DNA of 64,000 bases, from assembly GCA_031277095.1 (NCBI GenBank), contig JAISLU010000084.1:1-64000 (forward strand), in the 5' to 3' direction. The position numbers and the translations under genes were made by a program. Origin of the DNA: Synergistaceae bacterium. Its GTDB lineage: Bacteria > Synergistota > Synergistia > Synergistales > Aminobacteriaceae. Positions 27,828 through 36,028 of this stretch are shown one piece after another. Under the pieces are notes generated by a model. That model saw nothing but the letters and a program-made list of their open reading frames with translations. It was not told the origin of the DNA and made no database searches. Every line of letters starts with the position of its first letter. The first letter of the stretch is position 1.

Positions 27828-29441
27828 ATGCGGCATTTTAATATTACAGGCCCCAACAGAGAACAAGAACATTTCAGTTTGAATCCATTGAAACGCATAG
27901 ATTATCCCTTGCTTGAAACTCTTCTCTCGAGAGGACGATATTTTTCCGTGTGTTCGCCCAGGCAATCGGGGAAGACGACTTTTTTGTTGACTCTCAAAAA
28001 GAAGCTGAACGAGGAGGGAAAATACCGCTGCCTTTACTGCAACGTGGAAACCGCTCAAGTGGCGGGCAACGACACGGAGCGCGGCATAAAGCTGATTTTG
28101 AGCCGGATCGCCCAGGAAGCGGAATTCGAGTTTCAGGACCCCTGGCCTCACCAAAATTTCGTGTCCATATTGGAGCACACGGGACCGGACGGCGCGTTGG
28201 TCACCCTCTTCGAACGGTGGATGTACAGAGAGCAGCCTCCTCAGGCGCCTATCGTCCTTTTGCTCGACGGCATCGACGTTTTGAGGGGGGAAACCCTGAC
28301 GTCTGTCATGAGGCAGCTTCGGACAGGCCAGATCAGCAGCCCGCGCCTGTTTCCCCAATCCGTCATTTTAAGCGGCGCGCGAGACGTGAGGGACAGCGAC
28401 ATAGAAATCGGCAAAGACGAGTACCTGCTTGGCCGATCAGGATCGGACATCCGGGATCATACTCTCGTCCTCTACAATTTCACTCAGGGTGAAATCAAGG
28501 AGCTGTGCGACCAATACACGGCGGAGACGGGGCAGACCTTTCAAGAAGCCGTCTATTCCCGGCTCTATTCTTTGACGGGAGGGCGCCCTTGGCTGGTGAA
28601 CACCCTTCTTTGCGAAGGCCTTTACGAGATGGGTTTCGGCAGCGACGCCTCGAAGCCCGTCACTTTCGGAATGATCGACGCGGCGAAAGATCATTTCCTG
28701 GCCCGCCAGGATATCTACATGGATCAGTTGGCGGCAAAACTCTCCTCCCGCAGCGTTCGGGAGACGCTTTTCCCCATCTTGATCGGCGGAAGGTGGGAAA
28801 AGAAACCTCTTCAAGAAGACCTGGATTATTTGGAGGACCTGGAACTCATCAGGAAATCTCCCGGCGGGTGGGGAATTCCCAACGCGATATACCGGGAAAT
28901 CATCCCCAAGGTGATGGGCAGAAACTTAAAAGATGAACTGTCCCACGTCGTCGACCGCTCCAAATTTCTCAGGCCCGACAGACGGCTGGATTTTCGCGAA
29001 ATGATCAAATTTTACCAAAAACTTTACTGCGAGTATTTTCTGGTTTGGGGCCGCCGGTACGATCTGCAGGGCGTGTTGGCTCAGATTTTGTTGCATACCT
29101 TCCTCCATTACGTTCTTGGCGACCGTGGGCGCATGGAATGCGATTACGCCTTGTCCACCGGGTGCGTCGACATCAGCGTGGGGTGGGGTTACAGTCTGGA
29201 GAACGGCGAGCGACGGGAAGAGCGTTTCGTCGTCGAAATCCGCCTCTTCGACAACACCCAAGCCCACGAAGTCGGGGTGCGCTACGGCGTCACGCAGGTG
29301 GTCGCTTACGCAAAACCGCGCCAGCCCTACGAGGTTTATCTCCTCATCCTGGACGAGGACGAAAGCAAAACCTGGTACGACCGACTCTTCCAAGAACAAC
29401 ACGTCTACGACAACATGACGGTTAACGTTTACGGATTATAA
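27828..29441 (+). CDS. AAA-like P-loop ATPase with C-terminal nuclease-like domain
   Basis: A 537-residue protein of the AAA_35 / DUF1703-like group, whose functions are mostly unknown. It opens with the typical MRHFNITGPN element, Walker A SPRQSGKT at 43-50 and Walker B IVLLLDGID. The C-terminus (LGDRGRMECDYAL followed by ERFVVEIRLF) sits where related proteins have a PD-(D/E)XK nuclease fold with ExK; here the lysine is Arg, so catalysis is doubtful. Proteins of this group are abundant in gut anaerobes. It is a single-gene unit on the plus strand between the kinase and the SRP RNA gene, with a TATAAT at 27703-27708. Confidence 0.75.
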   Translation: MRHFNITGPNREQEHFSLNPLKRIDYPLLETLLSRGRYFSVCSPRQSGKTTFLLTLKKKLNEEGKYRCLYCNVETAQVAGNDTERGIKLILSRIAQEAEFEFQDPWPHQNFVSILEHTGPDGALVTLFERWMYREQPPQAPIVLLLDGIDVLRGETLTSVMRQLRTGQISSPRLFPQSVILSGARDVRDSDIEIGKDEYLLGRSGSDIRDHTLVLYNFTQGEIKELCDQYTAETGQTFQEAVYSRLYSLTGGRPWLVNTLLCEGLYEMGFGSDASKPVTFGMIDAAKDHFLARQDIYMDQLAAKLSSRSVRETLFPILIGGRWEKKPLQEDLDYLEDLELIRKSPGGWGIPNAIYREIIPKVMGRNLKDELSHVVDRSKFLRPDRRLDFREMIKFYQKLYCEYFLVWGRRYDLQGVLAQILLHTFLHYVLGDRGRMECDYALSTGCVDISVGWGYSLENGERREERFVVEIRLFDNTQAHEVGVRYGVTQVVAYAKPRQPYEVYLLILDEDESKTWYDRLFQEQHVYDNMTVNVYGL

Positions 29442-29461
29442 AAAGATTGCAAGAAATTTAA

Positions 29462-29489
29462 GGGAAATAGGGAAATAGGGAAATAGGGA
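29462..29489. repeat. 8-nt tandem repeat 3' of the AAA ATPase gene
   Basis: The octamer GGGAAATA occurs three times in perfect tandem, followed by a partial fourth copy. It is non-coding. Beyond it, AT-rich bases lead to the end of the SRP RNA gene. Confidence 0.85.
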
Positions 29490-29538
29490 AAGGAAAGGGT
29501 TGTTCTATTTTCTAATATTTTCTAAACTGAAGTATTTC

Positions 29539-29645
29539 GCGGGAACTCAGCGGGCTCATGGCACCCGACGGACATCGCTTACTGCTGCTCCCTTCCGGGC
29601 CTGACAGGATTCACGAGCCTTCGCCGCATGAGACTGAGCCCCCGC
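29539..29645 (-). ncRNA. ffs: Signal recognition particle RNA (4.5S-type, small bacterial form)
   Basis: The minus strand carries the conserved SRP RNA apical domain: CAGGCCCGGAAGGGAGCAGCA, i.e. the GGAA-type tetraloop flanked by the Ffh-binding asymmetric loop (29584-29605). The ends pair perfectly: GCGGGGGCTCAG at 29645-29634 with CTGAGTTCCCGC at 29550-29539, 12 bp with two G-U pairs. The length is about 107 nt, with no Alu domain. With Ffh it targets nascent membrane and secreted proteins. A good promoter lies directly upstream. Confidence 0.95.
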
Positions 29646-29651
29646 GTTGCC

Positions 29652-29680
29652 AGTATACAAGGAGGAGATATTTTTATCAA
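29652..29680 (-). promoter_or_regulatory. Promoter of the SRP RNA gene
   Basis: Leftward, TTGATA (29680-29675), a 17-nt spacer and TATACT (29657-29652). The predicted start about 7 nt downstream coincides with the first base of the terminal stem of the SRP RNA at 29645. Confidence 0.8.
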
Positions 29681-29774
29681 GGGCGCCGATCCCGCCCGGA
29701 ATTTTGGCCCCATTCTAACCTACCCGACGTGTCGCCCACAGTGAAGCGTACCGAGTGACAAATTTCGGCCGGAA

Positions 29775-30623
29775 CTAAATTTTTTTGCGCTGCTGCAGCC
29801 GGTATTCTTTGGGGCTCACCCCGACGTATTTTTTGAAGACTTTGCTGAAATACAAGGGATCGCTGAAACCGACAGCGGAGCTGATCTCGGATATACGGAA
29901 GATGCCCGTGGAGATCATGTTTCGGGCTTGTTCTATGCGCAGTTTCGCTTGGTAGGAAAGGGGGGACATTCCGTAGTGCTTGCGGAACAGTTTTTCAAAC
30001 CACGAAACGCTGTAGCCGGAGGTTTGGGCAATTTCTTTGATGTTCAGGTCCACGTTGTAGTTGACCGCGATATGCTGTTCCGCGTTTTTGAGCTGCGACA
30101 CCTGGTTGTAATCCGCGCGATCCACGTAATTTTCCTTGAGAATGGCGCCGTTGATGAGCCCCAGTACACGGAAAAATTCTCCCCAGACGATTTCGCTGCG
30201 GGAGGGGGCGACGACCATCATCTGACGGATCAGGTTCGATATGGCTTTAGCGAGGTAGTCGTCCACGCCCACGTTATGGATGCTTTTCTGCAGCAGAGGC
30301 ATTCTCGCTATGGTTTCTTCGATTATTTTGCCGCTGAAAGCGATGCCGTAGTAGTGAAGGTCGGATTCTTCGGTGGTTGCGTAATGCTGGTGCTCGTGGG
30401 GTTTGTAGAGAATCAGAGTTCCGGGGTCCAAACGCAGAAAACGGTTTCCATCGTCATAGAGGCAGATACCGTCGTAAATGTAGAGCAACAGAAAACGCTG
30501 GTGATATCGGTCGAGTACAAAGCCCGGCTTGCACCACACCTCGCCCGCCCAGCGAATTTCCAAGCCCAGACGTTCGCTTTCCTGGTCGATAAGGCGGTAC
30601 ACTTCGTAGGAAGATCGCTCCAA
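29775..30623 (-). CDS. AraC-family transcriptional regulator
   Basis: A 282-residue regulator with an N-terminal cupin-like sensing domain (YDDGNRFLRLDPGTLILYKPHEHQHY) and a C-terminal double helix-turn-helix (NIKEIAQTSGYSVSWFEKLFRKHYGMSPLSYQ, then ISEISSAVGFSDPLYFSKVFKKYVGVSPKEYR). I chose TTG at 30623, with GGAGGAG eight bases upstream; an ATG-like start at 30725 would overlap the dehydrogenase gene. It is the last gene of the long leftward catabolic and transport region, 22 nt after the GlcD-like gene, so it most likely senses the substrate of that region. The inducer is unknown. Confidence 0.9.
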   Translation of the reverse strand: MERSSYEVYRLIDQESERLGLEIRWAGEVWCKPGFVLDRYHQRFLLLYIYDGICLYDDGNRFLRLDPGTLILYKPHEHQHYATTEESDLHYYGIAFSGKIIEETIARMPLLQKSIHNVGVDDYLAKAISNLIRQMMVVAPSRSEIVWGEFFRVLGLINGAILKENYVDRADYNQVSQLKNAEQHIAVNYNVDLNIKEIAQTSGYSVSWFEKLFRKHYGMSPLSYQAKLRIEQARNMISTGIFRISEISSAVGFSDPLYFSKVFKKYVGVSPKEYRLQQRKKI

Positions 30624-30645
30624 AGCCCGTACCTCCTCCCCTGGT

Positions 30646-32223
30646 CTAGAACATATTGCCCGGGTTGAGAAGCCCGTCCGGGTCGAAAAAATCTTTGACG
30701 GCACGCGCCGCCGCAAGCTCCTCATCGGGCATGTGGCGCAATAAATTACGCTTTACCTTGCCGACGCCGTTTTCGCCGGCAAGCCTTCCCCCCATGACGA
30801 TGACGTGCTTTGCCCAATCGTCTATGAGAGCCTGAGCCACCTCTATTTGCCCTGGCGTCTCAGGGAAGAGATTGACGTGAAGCCTGCCGACCGAGGCGTG
30901 GCCGAAGACCGCCCCGGAGAGGCCCCGTTCTTTCATGCCCCGCCGGTACATAAACACGGCCTCTTCCATGCAATCCAGGGGCGTCGTGAAGTCGGTGGAC
31001 AGCTTATATACCCCCGGACAGCTCTGACGGAGATCGTCGAAACGGGCGTTGGCGGCCTCGGGGACGGCATGACGGAACACCTTGAACTTTTCCATTTCGT
31101 CCTCGCCCTCCGCCGCCCATGTGGCCTCTTCATTTCCTCCGCAGGCGGAAAACGCGTCCAGCAGGGTCAGCAACGCTTCCTCCATCGCGTCGGCGTTCCC
31201 GGCCGACAGATGAACATACACCGACGCCTGATACTCGGCGGGAATGTCCGGCACAAGGTGGAGCCGGGTCACGCTTCTTTTCAGCTCTTCCACCAGGTCC
31301 AAGGAAGTTCGGTCGAAAAACTCCACGGCCTCCAGGTCGGCGGGCCCTGCTCTGTCGCCGGCGACGACGCTTTGTGAAAATGCCAGGGCCCCAGAAAGCT
31401 CCTCAAAGAAAAACATAATGCCCCACTGAACGAGAGGAGCAGAGGTCAAGGCCAAAGTCAAGTCCGTGACGATGCCCAACATTCCCTCGCTGCCGGCCAG
31501 AAGGTCCAGGAGGTCCATCCCCTGGAGGGGTATGGGGCAGCGGCAAATCGGCTGGATGCGGCTCGACTTTACCTTCAGCCTCCCTCCGTCGGGAAGCGTG
31601 ACCCCCTCGGCGTCGAAAAGATGCCGTCCCCGCACGATCTTCCAGCTTCGTCCGTCCGGCAGCGCCAAGGTCACACAATGCACGTGATCCGCCGTGCCAC
31701 CGTATCGGTAGGCGTTCGGGCCGTGGGCGTCGCAGGCGAACATACCGCCGAAGGTGGCGGTGGTTTCGGTGGGGTTCGGGGGGAAAATTTGAGCGGGGGC
31801 GCGTTTCAGGCGCTCCAATGCGTCCTCCGAATCTTTACTCCAGCCGCTGACGTCGAAGCTCTTTCGCGTCAGACAATGCTCCAACTCCGACAACGGCACC
31901 CCCGGCTCGACGGTGACGAAAAAACGGCCCCCTTCGTCGACGGAAAGTCCGGTGATCGCGTTCATCTTGACCATGCTGAGAATCCCCCCGCCCGCGGGCG
32001 TGGCCGCGCCGGATATTCCCGTGCGGGCGCCCTGCACCGTTAGCGGGGTTTTCGACGACGTCATATGCCTCAGCGCGTCCTCAACCTGTGCCGCGTCCGC
32101 GGGAAACAGGATTTCCTCCGCCTTGCCCGCGAAACGGGATTCGTCTTGCAAGTACATTTCGTATTTATCGCCCACGGGTTCCCGGGCGCATTGTGCCCTC
32201 GTGTTCATGAAATCGCGGTCCAT
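30646..32223 (-). CDS. FAD-linked 2-hydroxyacid dehydrogenase (GlcD/LctD-like)
   Basis: A 525-residue flavoprotein of the GlcD/D-lactate dehydrogenase group. The FAD-binding PP-loop region reads PLTVQGARTGISGAATP, and the C-terminal FAD-oxidase domain ends with SVGRLHVNLFP and GGRLAGENGVGKVKRNLL. The family usually has GEHGIG; here the His is Asn. The start ATG 32223 has AAGGA upstream. It directly follows etfB and etfA. This order matches Etf-linked lactate dehydrogenases (LctBCD type), so electrons from the hydroxyacid likely pass to this Etf. Possible substrates are lactate, glycolate or 2-hydroxyglutarate. Confidence 0.85.
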   Translation of the reverse strand: MDRDFMNTRAQCAREPVGDKYEMYLQDESRFAGKAEEILFPADAAQVEDALRHMTSSKTPLTVQGARTGISGAATPAGGGILSMVKMNAITGLSVDEGGRFFVTVEPGVPLSELEHCLTRKSFDVSGWSKDSEDALERLKRAPAQIFPPNPTETTATFGGMFACDAHGPNAYRYGGTADHVHCVTLALPDGRSWKIVRGRHLFDAEGVTLPDGGRLKVKSSRIQPICRCPIPLQGMDLLDLLAGSEGMLGIVTDLTLALTSAPLVQWGIMFFFEELSGALAFSQSVVAGDRAGPADLEAVEFFDRTSLDLVEELKRSVTRLHLVPDIPAEYQASVYVHLSAGNADAMEEALLTLLDAFSACGGNEEATWAAEGEDEMEKFKVFRHAVPEAANARFDDLRQSCPGVYKLSTDFTTPLDCMEEAVFMYRRGMKERGLSGAVFGHASVGRLHVNLFPETPGQIEVAQALIDDWAKHVIVMGGRLAGENGVGKVKRNLLRHMPDEELAAARAVKDFFDPDGLLNPGNMF

Positions 32224-32264
32224 CACATTTCCTTTCCCATTGATATCGTCAGACCGATATATCG

Positions 32265-33386
32265 TCAATCCAAACAGGAGCCCTGGGGCTCCGCCCCAGA
32301 CCCCGCAGGGGACGCGTCCCCTGACCCCATTTGTCGCTCTTTCATTAGGATACGCTCCAGTTCCGACGCGATCGCGTTGCAATCCTCCACTACGCCGACG
32401 TCGCAATACTTGAAAATGAGCGCGTCGGGATCGTTGTTGACGGCAGCCAGCACGCCGCTTTTCTCGACACCCGCCATGAACGGCCCGGAGCCGGAGACGC
32501 CCATCGCCAGACAAAGCCTCGGCCGAATCAGGTTCCCCGACGCGCCGACCAGGTCTTTATGTTTCAGCCACGCGTCCAACACGGCCGGACGGGTTCCCCC
32601 CAGTCTGCCGTTCATCAGCCCGGCAAGGCGGCGCATCCGCTCCATATTCTCCCGATTGCCCACGCCTCTGCCGCCGATCACCGCGACTTCCGCCGACTCG
32701 ATGCCCTCCTCCGCCTCTTCCCTCCGCAATTCGAGTCCCTTGTGCCAAGAACCATCGGAGAGCGACTCGACGAGGGTAATTATCTCCGGAGTTCCCTTGT
32801 CTTGAGTGGGTTCTCGGGTGGGTTCATGGAGGGGTTCGTGGTTGGATTCATGGAGGGATTTATGGAGGGATTCGAAAGCTCCTTTCGCGATGGAAAGCAC
32901 CCAGGGTCCCTCCATGTCGAAGTGCGCCGTCAGATTGGAGCCGTAAGCCCCCCGGGCCACCGTGAGAACATCCGCGTTCATCGAAAAAGAGGAGACCTCG
33001 GTCATACAGCTTCCTCCCACGCGCACGGCAAGGCGTACCGCCAGTTCGTTCCCGGCCAGATCGGAGCAGAACAAAACCGCCTGAGGCCGACGCCGCTGGT
33101 ACAACCGCGTCAGGGCGGGCATCCATTCCTCCGCCGAGCAAAGGCGGGGCTCCTGAAGTGTGACGTGACAGATCACGTCGACGGGAAGCAAAAGGGCTTC
33201 GTCCAGATACTCCTCCCCCAGAAGCCACAGCTCGGTCTGGGGAGGCACCGTTGCCCAAGAGGCGGCAAGTGCCGCGAAATGCGCCGCGCCGGCCAAAAGT
33301 TCGCCCGTCCGGCCAAAACTCCTCTCCGAGGCGAAAACCACCACCGCGATCCTCGTAACCTCGAAGTTCTCGATTTCAGCACTCAT
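32265..33386 (-). CDS. etfA: Electron transfer flavoprotein alpha subunit
   Basis: EtfA, the FAD-binding half of the electron transfer flavoprotein. The C-terminal FAD domain is recognisable: GGRGVGNRENMERMRRLAG, GTRPAVLDAWLKHKDLVG, RLCLAMGVSGSGPFMAGVEKS and VNNDPDALIFKYCDVGVV. No N-terminal ferredoxin domain is present, unlike LctC of Acetobacterium. Residues 172-198 are a His/Glu/Pro repeat (12-nt units) in the domain linker. The last 20 residues (GSGDASPAGSGAEPQG) are the translation of a REP-like palindrome. The ATG at 33386 overlaps the etfB stop by four bases (ATGA). Confidence 0.9.
   Translation of the reverse strand: MSAEIENFEVTRIAVVVFASERSFGRTGELLAGAAHFAALAASWATVPPQTELWLLGEEYLDEALLLPVDVICHVTLQEPRLCSAEEWMPALTRLYQRRRPQAVLFCSDLAGNELAVRLAVRVGGSCMTEVSSFSMNADVLTVARGAYGSNLTAHFDMEGPWVLSIAKGAFESLHKSLHESNHEPLHEPTREPTQDKGTPEIITLVESLSDGSWHKGLELRREEAEEGIESAEVAVIGGRGVGNRENMERMRRLAGLMNGRLGGTRPAVLDAWLKHKDLVGASGNLIRPRLCLAMGVSGSGPFMAGVEKSGVLAAVNNDPDALIFKYCDVGVVEDCNAIASELERILMKERQMGSGDASPAGSGAEPQGSCLD
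32283..32323. repeat. REP-like double palindrome at the end of etfA
   Basis: Two hairpins lie back to back: CTGGGGC-TCC-GCCCCAG (32283-32299) and the perfect 18-bp palindrome CAGGGGACGCGTCCCCTG (32306-32323). They are inside the reading frame, just before its stop. Confidence 0.88.
32793..32873 (-). repeat. Degenerate 12-nt repeat inside etfA
   Basis: Units like GGGTTCATGGAG (plus-strand sense) repeat six to seven times and encode SLHE/PLHE/PTRE-type blocks in frame. Confidence 0.85.
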
Positions 33387-34288
33387 GATTTCAGCACCTT
33401 TGCGAGACAGGAATCGTACAGCAGTCGGGCTTTTTCCTCCGGAGATTTGCCTGGGACAAACCGGCACTCTCTCCGCAATTTTTTGACCGTCAGGCCCCTG
33501 TGAACCACCTGAGGCAATCGTTTTGCGGCGGATGCATTGGATGAATCGATTGAATTAGGGGAATCAGGGGAAACGAGGGTTTCTCCCGCAATAACCAGAA
33601 CTTTTTTTTGCGAGGCGGCCATGCGTTCGCGCAGGGTGGGCACTCGAAGGTAAGGGTGCGCCGCGTTGGCCACAGCCAGCACCGCCGGCGGCGTCACCGT
33701 TTGCTCGAGAACTCCCTCGTCCACGAGGCTGACGACACGCACTCCTTCTTCCAGGCAAGAGTCTTTCAGGCATGAAGCGTCGATCACGTTGAGGATGCAG
33801 GGAATCCCCAGCTTCTCGGCCATCAGAAGGTGAGTCTGGCCGTTGTCCCCCACATTGGCCTGCTGCCCGGTGAGAATCCAGTCGAAAGACTTTTTTTCAT
33901 TCAGGTTTTTTTCTTCATTAAAAAATTTTTCTTTTTGGGAGTGTTTGGTAAATCCGCAGAGCAGGTCGGCCGTGAGATCCGGGCGGAAGCGCAGGTCTTC
34001 GGAACAGGTCACTTGGACCACGCGGGCGTAGCCTGCCGCAAATAGGTTTTTGGCCGCATGGTCCTCCATGTCCTCGTCCACGGTGAGTGCGGTCAGCTCC
34101 GCTTCCCGGCCCATAGCCCGCGCTTCCTCCGCGAGGCGAAGGGCAAGCTCCAGCGCCGATTCGTCGTAGGCGCCTATCGCTTTTTTCATGTACGAAGGAA
34201 GCTGGCCTTCCTCCAAACGATTCCATTCCTCCGCCGTCACATCATCCAAGTTCCAGCAGGTTTTGAAGCAGGCAAGCAGTCTCAGCAA
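33383..34288 (-). CDS. etfB: Electron transfer flavoprotein beta subunit
   Basis: EtfB, partner of EtfA. The 301-residue protein keeps the family frame: KKAIGAYDESALELALRLAEE, LTALTVDEDM and DWILTGQQANVGDNGQTHLLMAEKLGIP. Bifurcating EtfB proteins usually have a DGDTAQVG-like loop here; the diverged VGDNGQTH makes bifurcation uncertain. It is about 40 residues longer than usual because of two low-complexity inserts, NEEKNLNEKKS and SPDSPNSIDSSNAS, placed in loops. It is the first gene of the etfB-etfA-dehydrogenase set, after the FGGY kinase gene and a 161-nt repeat-rich spacer. Confidence 0.88.
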   Translation of the reverse strand: MLRLLACFKTCWNLDDVTAEEWNRLEEGQLPSYMKKAIGAYDESALELALRLAEEARAMGREAELTALTVDEDMEDHAAKNLFAAGYARVVQVTCSEDLRFRPDLTADLLCGFTKHSQKEKFFNEEKNLNEKKSFDWILTGQQANVGDNGQTHLLMAEKLGIPCILNVIDASCLKDSCLEEGVRVVSLVDEGVLEQTVTPPAVLAVANAAHPYLRVPTLRERMAASQKKVLVIAGETLVSPDSPNSIDSSNASAAKRLPQVVHRGLTVKKLRRECRFVPGKSPEEKARLLYDSCLAKVLKS

Positions 34289-34310
34289 GGTCGGTATTTC
34301 CTTTCATCTC

Positions 34311-34453
34311 TCGATTTGTCGCATGTTCGATTTTCTCATGTTTCGATTTGCATATTTCGATTTTCTCTACTGAATTTTTTCTAGTGAATTTTTCTGTGAA
34401 AATCATTCCGTGAAAATTATTCTATGAAAAATTTCCTATGAAAAATTTCCTAT
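34311..34453. repeat. Repeat-filled spacer between the FGGY kinase gene and etfB
   Basis: TTTCGATTTTCTC-type and GTGAATTTTTCT-type units follow each other, ending with a perfect tandem of the 14-mer CTATGAAAAATTTC at 34422-34449 that abuts the kinase stop codon. Confidence 0.8.
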
Positions 34454-35943
34454 TGAGGCCAGTTCAGCGAGCGCTCGAGAGCGGTTTGCCAGACGCCGAA
34501 CTGTTTTTCGTACTTTTGCGTTTCCTGGGGGTCCGACGAAAAAACTTGCAGCCCGCCGTGGTAGTAAGAGTCGAAGGTGTCTTCGCTCCACAGGCCGCTT
34601 TGCATCCCGGCGATCTCGGCGGTCCCCAAAGCGGTCAGTTCCACCGTGCTGAGCCGTCTCAACGGGCGCTTCATGACAGAGGAGAGTATCCGGCAGAAGA
34701 TATCGCTGTTCGCCAAGCCTCCGTCGATTCGCATGTCGTTGATCGAGATGCCCAATTCTTCGGTCATGGCGTCCGCGATGTAGCGGATGAAAAACGCGAT
34801 CCCCTCCAGGGTGCCCCGCATGATGTGCTCCCTCCCACAGGACTCAGAAATGCCCATGACCGCGGCGCGGGCGGTCGGGTCCCGCCTCGGATGGAGCGTT
34901 CCGAACAACGTGGGCAAAACCACCACTCCTCGCGAATCCTCCACTTTGGCGGCCAGTTCGTCGATTTCCTTGTAGCTTTCCAGGGCGAACACTTTTTTGA
35001 TCCATCGCTGAAAGGTGCCGGTGGTAGGGGCGTAACACTCCGCCACGTAGGTCGGGATGCCCGCCAGCTTCCAGCCCAGCAGGACGGAATGACTGCGCCC
35101 AGGGGGCAGGCTTTCGTGGCCGATGTTCAGATCCAGGAAGGCTCCGGTCCCGTTGGTGCATTTGCAGTCGCCTCGGTTGACGACCCTCTGGGCGAAAAGC
35201 GAGGCGTGCTGATCCGCGATCACGCAGGTGATGGGAATCTCCGCTCCGAAGAGGCTTTTGTCGGTGACGCCATAAACTGCGGCGTTGTCCAGCACCCGGG
35301 GCAGGTTGCCGGAGGGCAGACCCAGATATTCGAACAGTCGTTCGGTGGGTTCGAAACGATGAAAATCCACCATCCCATTCAACATCGCGTGATCGATGCT
35401 GGTGTAATAGTTTTTGCAGCCGGTCAGACGGTATATCAGCCAACTGTCCACAGACCCGTAAAGCAGATCTCCCTTTACGAGGCGCTCGTGGAAGCCCTCG
35501 ATGTTTTCGTCCATCCACTTGATGATGAAAATACCGCTGGTCGCCTTGCTGCGCCCCAGGTCGCTGAAGACGTAATCCAGCATGCCGTCCCGTTGGAGCC
35601 TTTCCGTCAAGTAGCCCATCCGGGTATCCTGCCAGCTGACGGCCATTCCGGAGGGTTTCCCGGAATCTTTCTCCCAGGCGAGGAGAGTGGAGCGCTGGGT
35701 GGCGACGCCCATGCAGGCAATTTCATCCGCCTCGATCCCGGCTTTTTGAATGGCCTCGCGACAGACCTCCACGCTTTTTTCGAAGATCTCCCCGCCATCC
35801 AGTTCGGCCCTGCCGCAGCTCGTGCTGTACAGGGCGAGTTCCCGATAACCGCTGGAAACGATATTCAGGCTTTTGTCGAAGACAAAGGCTTTTGTCCCCG
35901 TCGTTCCCTCGTCCACAACCAAAACATACGTTTTTTCGCTCAT
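34450..35943 (-). CDS. FGGY-family carbohydrate kinase (glycerol-kinase-like)
   Basis: A 497-residue sugar or polyol kinase. The phosphate-binding start VVDEGTTGTKAFVFD, the IADQHASLF and CTNGTGAFLDLNIG segments and the RIDGGLANSDIFC ATP motif follow glycerol kinase, but the substrate pocket region (SWQDTRMGYL) differs, so glycerol is not certain. The ATG at 35943 was chosen because the longer reading frame extends into a non-conserved Arg-rich stretch. It lies between livF and etfB in the leftward region, so its substrate may be imported by the adjacent LivHMGF system or derived from that substrate. Confidence 0.85.
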   Translation of the reverse strand: MSEKTYVLVVDEGTTGTKAFVFDKSLNIVSSGYRELALYSTSCGRAELDGGEIFEKSVEVCREAIQKAGIEADEIACMGVATQRSTLLAWEKDSGKPSGMAVSWQDTRMGYLTERLQRDGMLDYVFSDLGRSKATSGIFIIKWMDENIEGFHERLVKGDLLYGSVDSWLIYRLTGCKNYYTSIDHAMLNGMVDFHRFEPTERLFEYLGLPSGNLPRVLDNAAVYGVTDKSLFGAEIPITCVIADQHASLFAQRVVNRGDCKCTNGTGAFLDLNIGHESLPPGRSHSVLLGWKLAGIPTYVAECYAPTTGTFQRWIKKVFALESYKEIDELAAKVEDSRGVVVLPTLFGTLHPRRDPTARAAVMGISESCGREHIMRGTLEGIAFFIRYIADAMTEELGISINDMRIDGGLANSDIFCRILSSVMKRPLRRLSTVELTALGTAEIAGMQSGLWSEDTFDSYYHGGLQVFSSDPQETQKYEKQFGVWQTALERSLNWPQ

Positions 35944-36028
35944 GCCTCGCTCCGCCCTTTTGTTCCGATTTTCGATCCGCCGGCTCACCCCCGAGGCCGA
36001 CAAGAACCCTGGGGGGCCGGACATTCAC

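Noticed and set aside
29462-29489. CRISPR-like short repeats
   Set aside because: Units are 8 nt and contiguous with no spacers. None of the other arrays in the window has spacer structure, and no cas gene is present.
30624-30725. Longer N-terminus for the AraC regulator
   Set aside because: It would overlap the end of the dehydrogenase gene and adds an Arg/Ser-rich stretch; a TTG with an ideal ribosome binding site at 30623 fits the family start.
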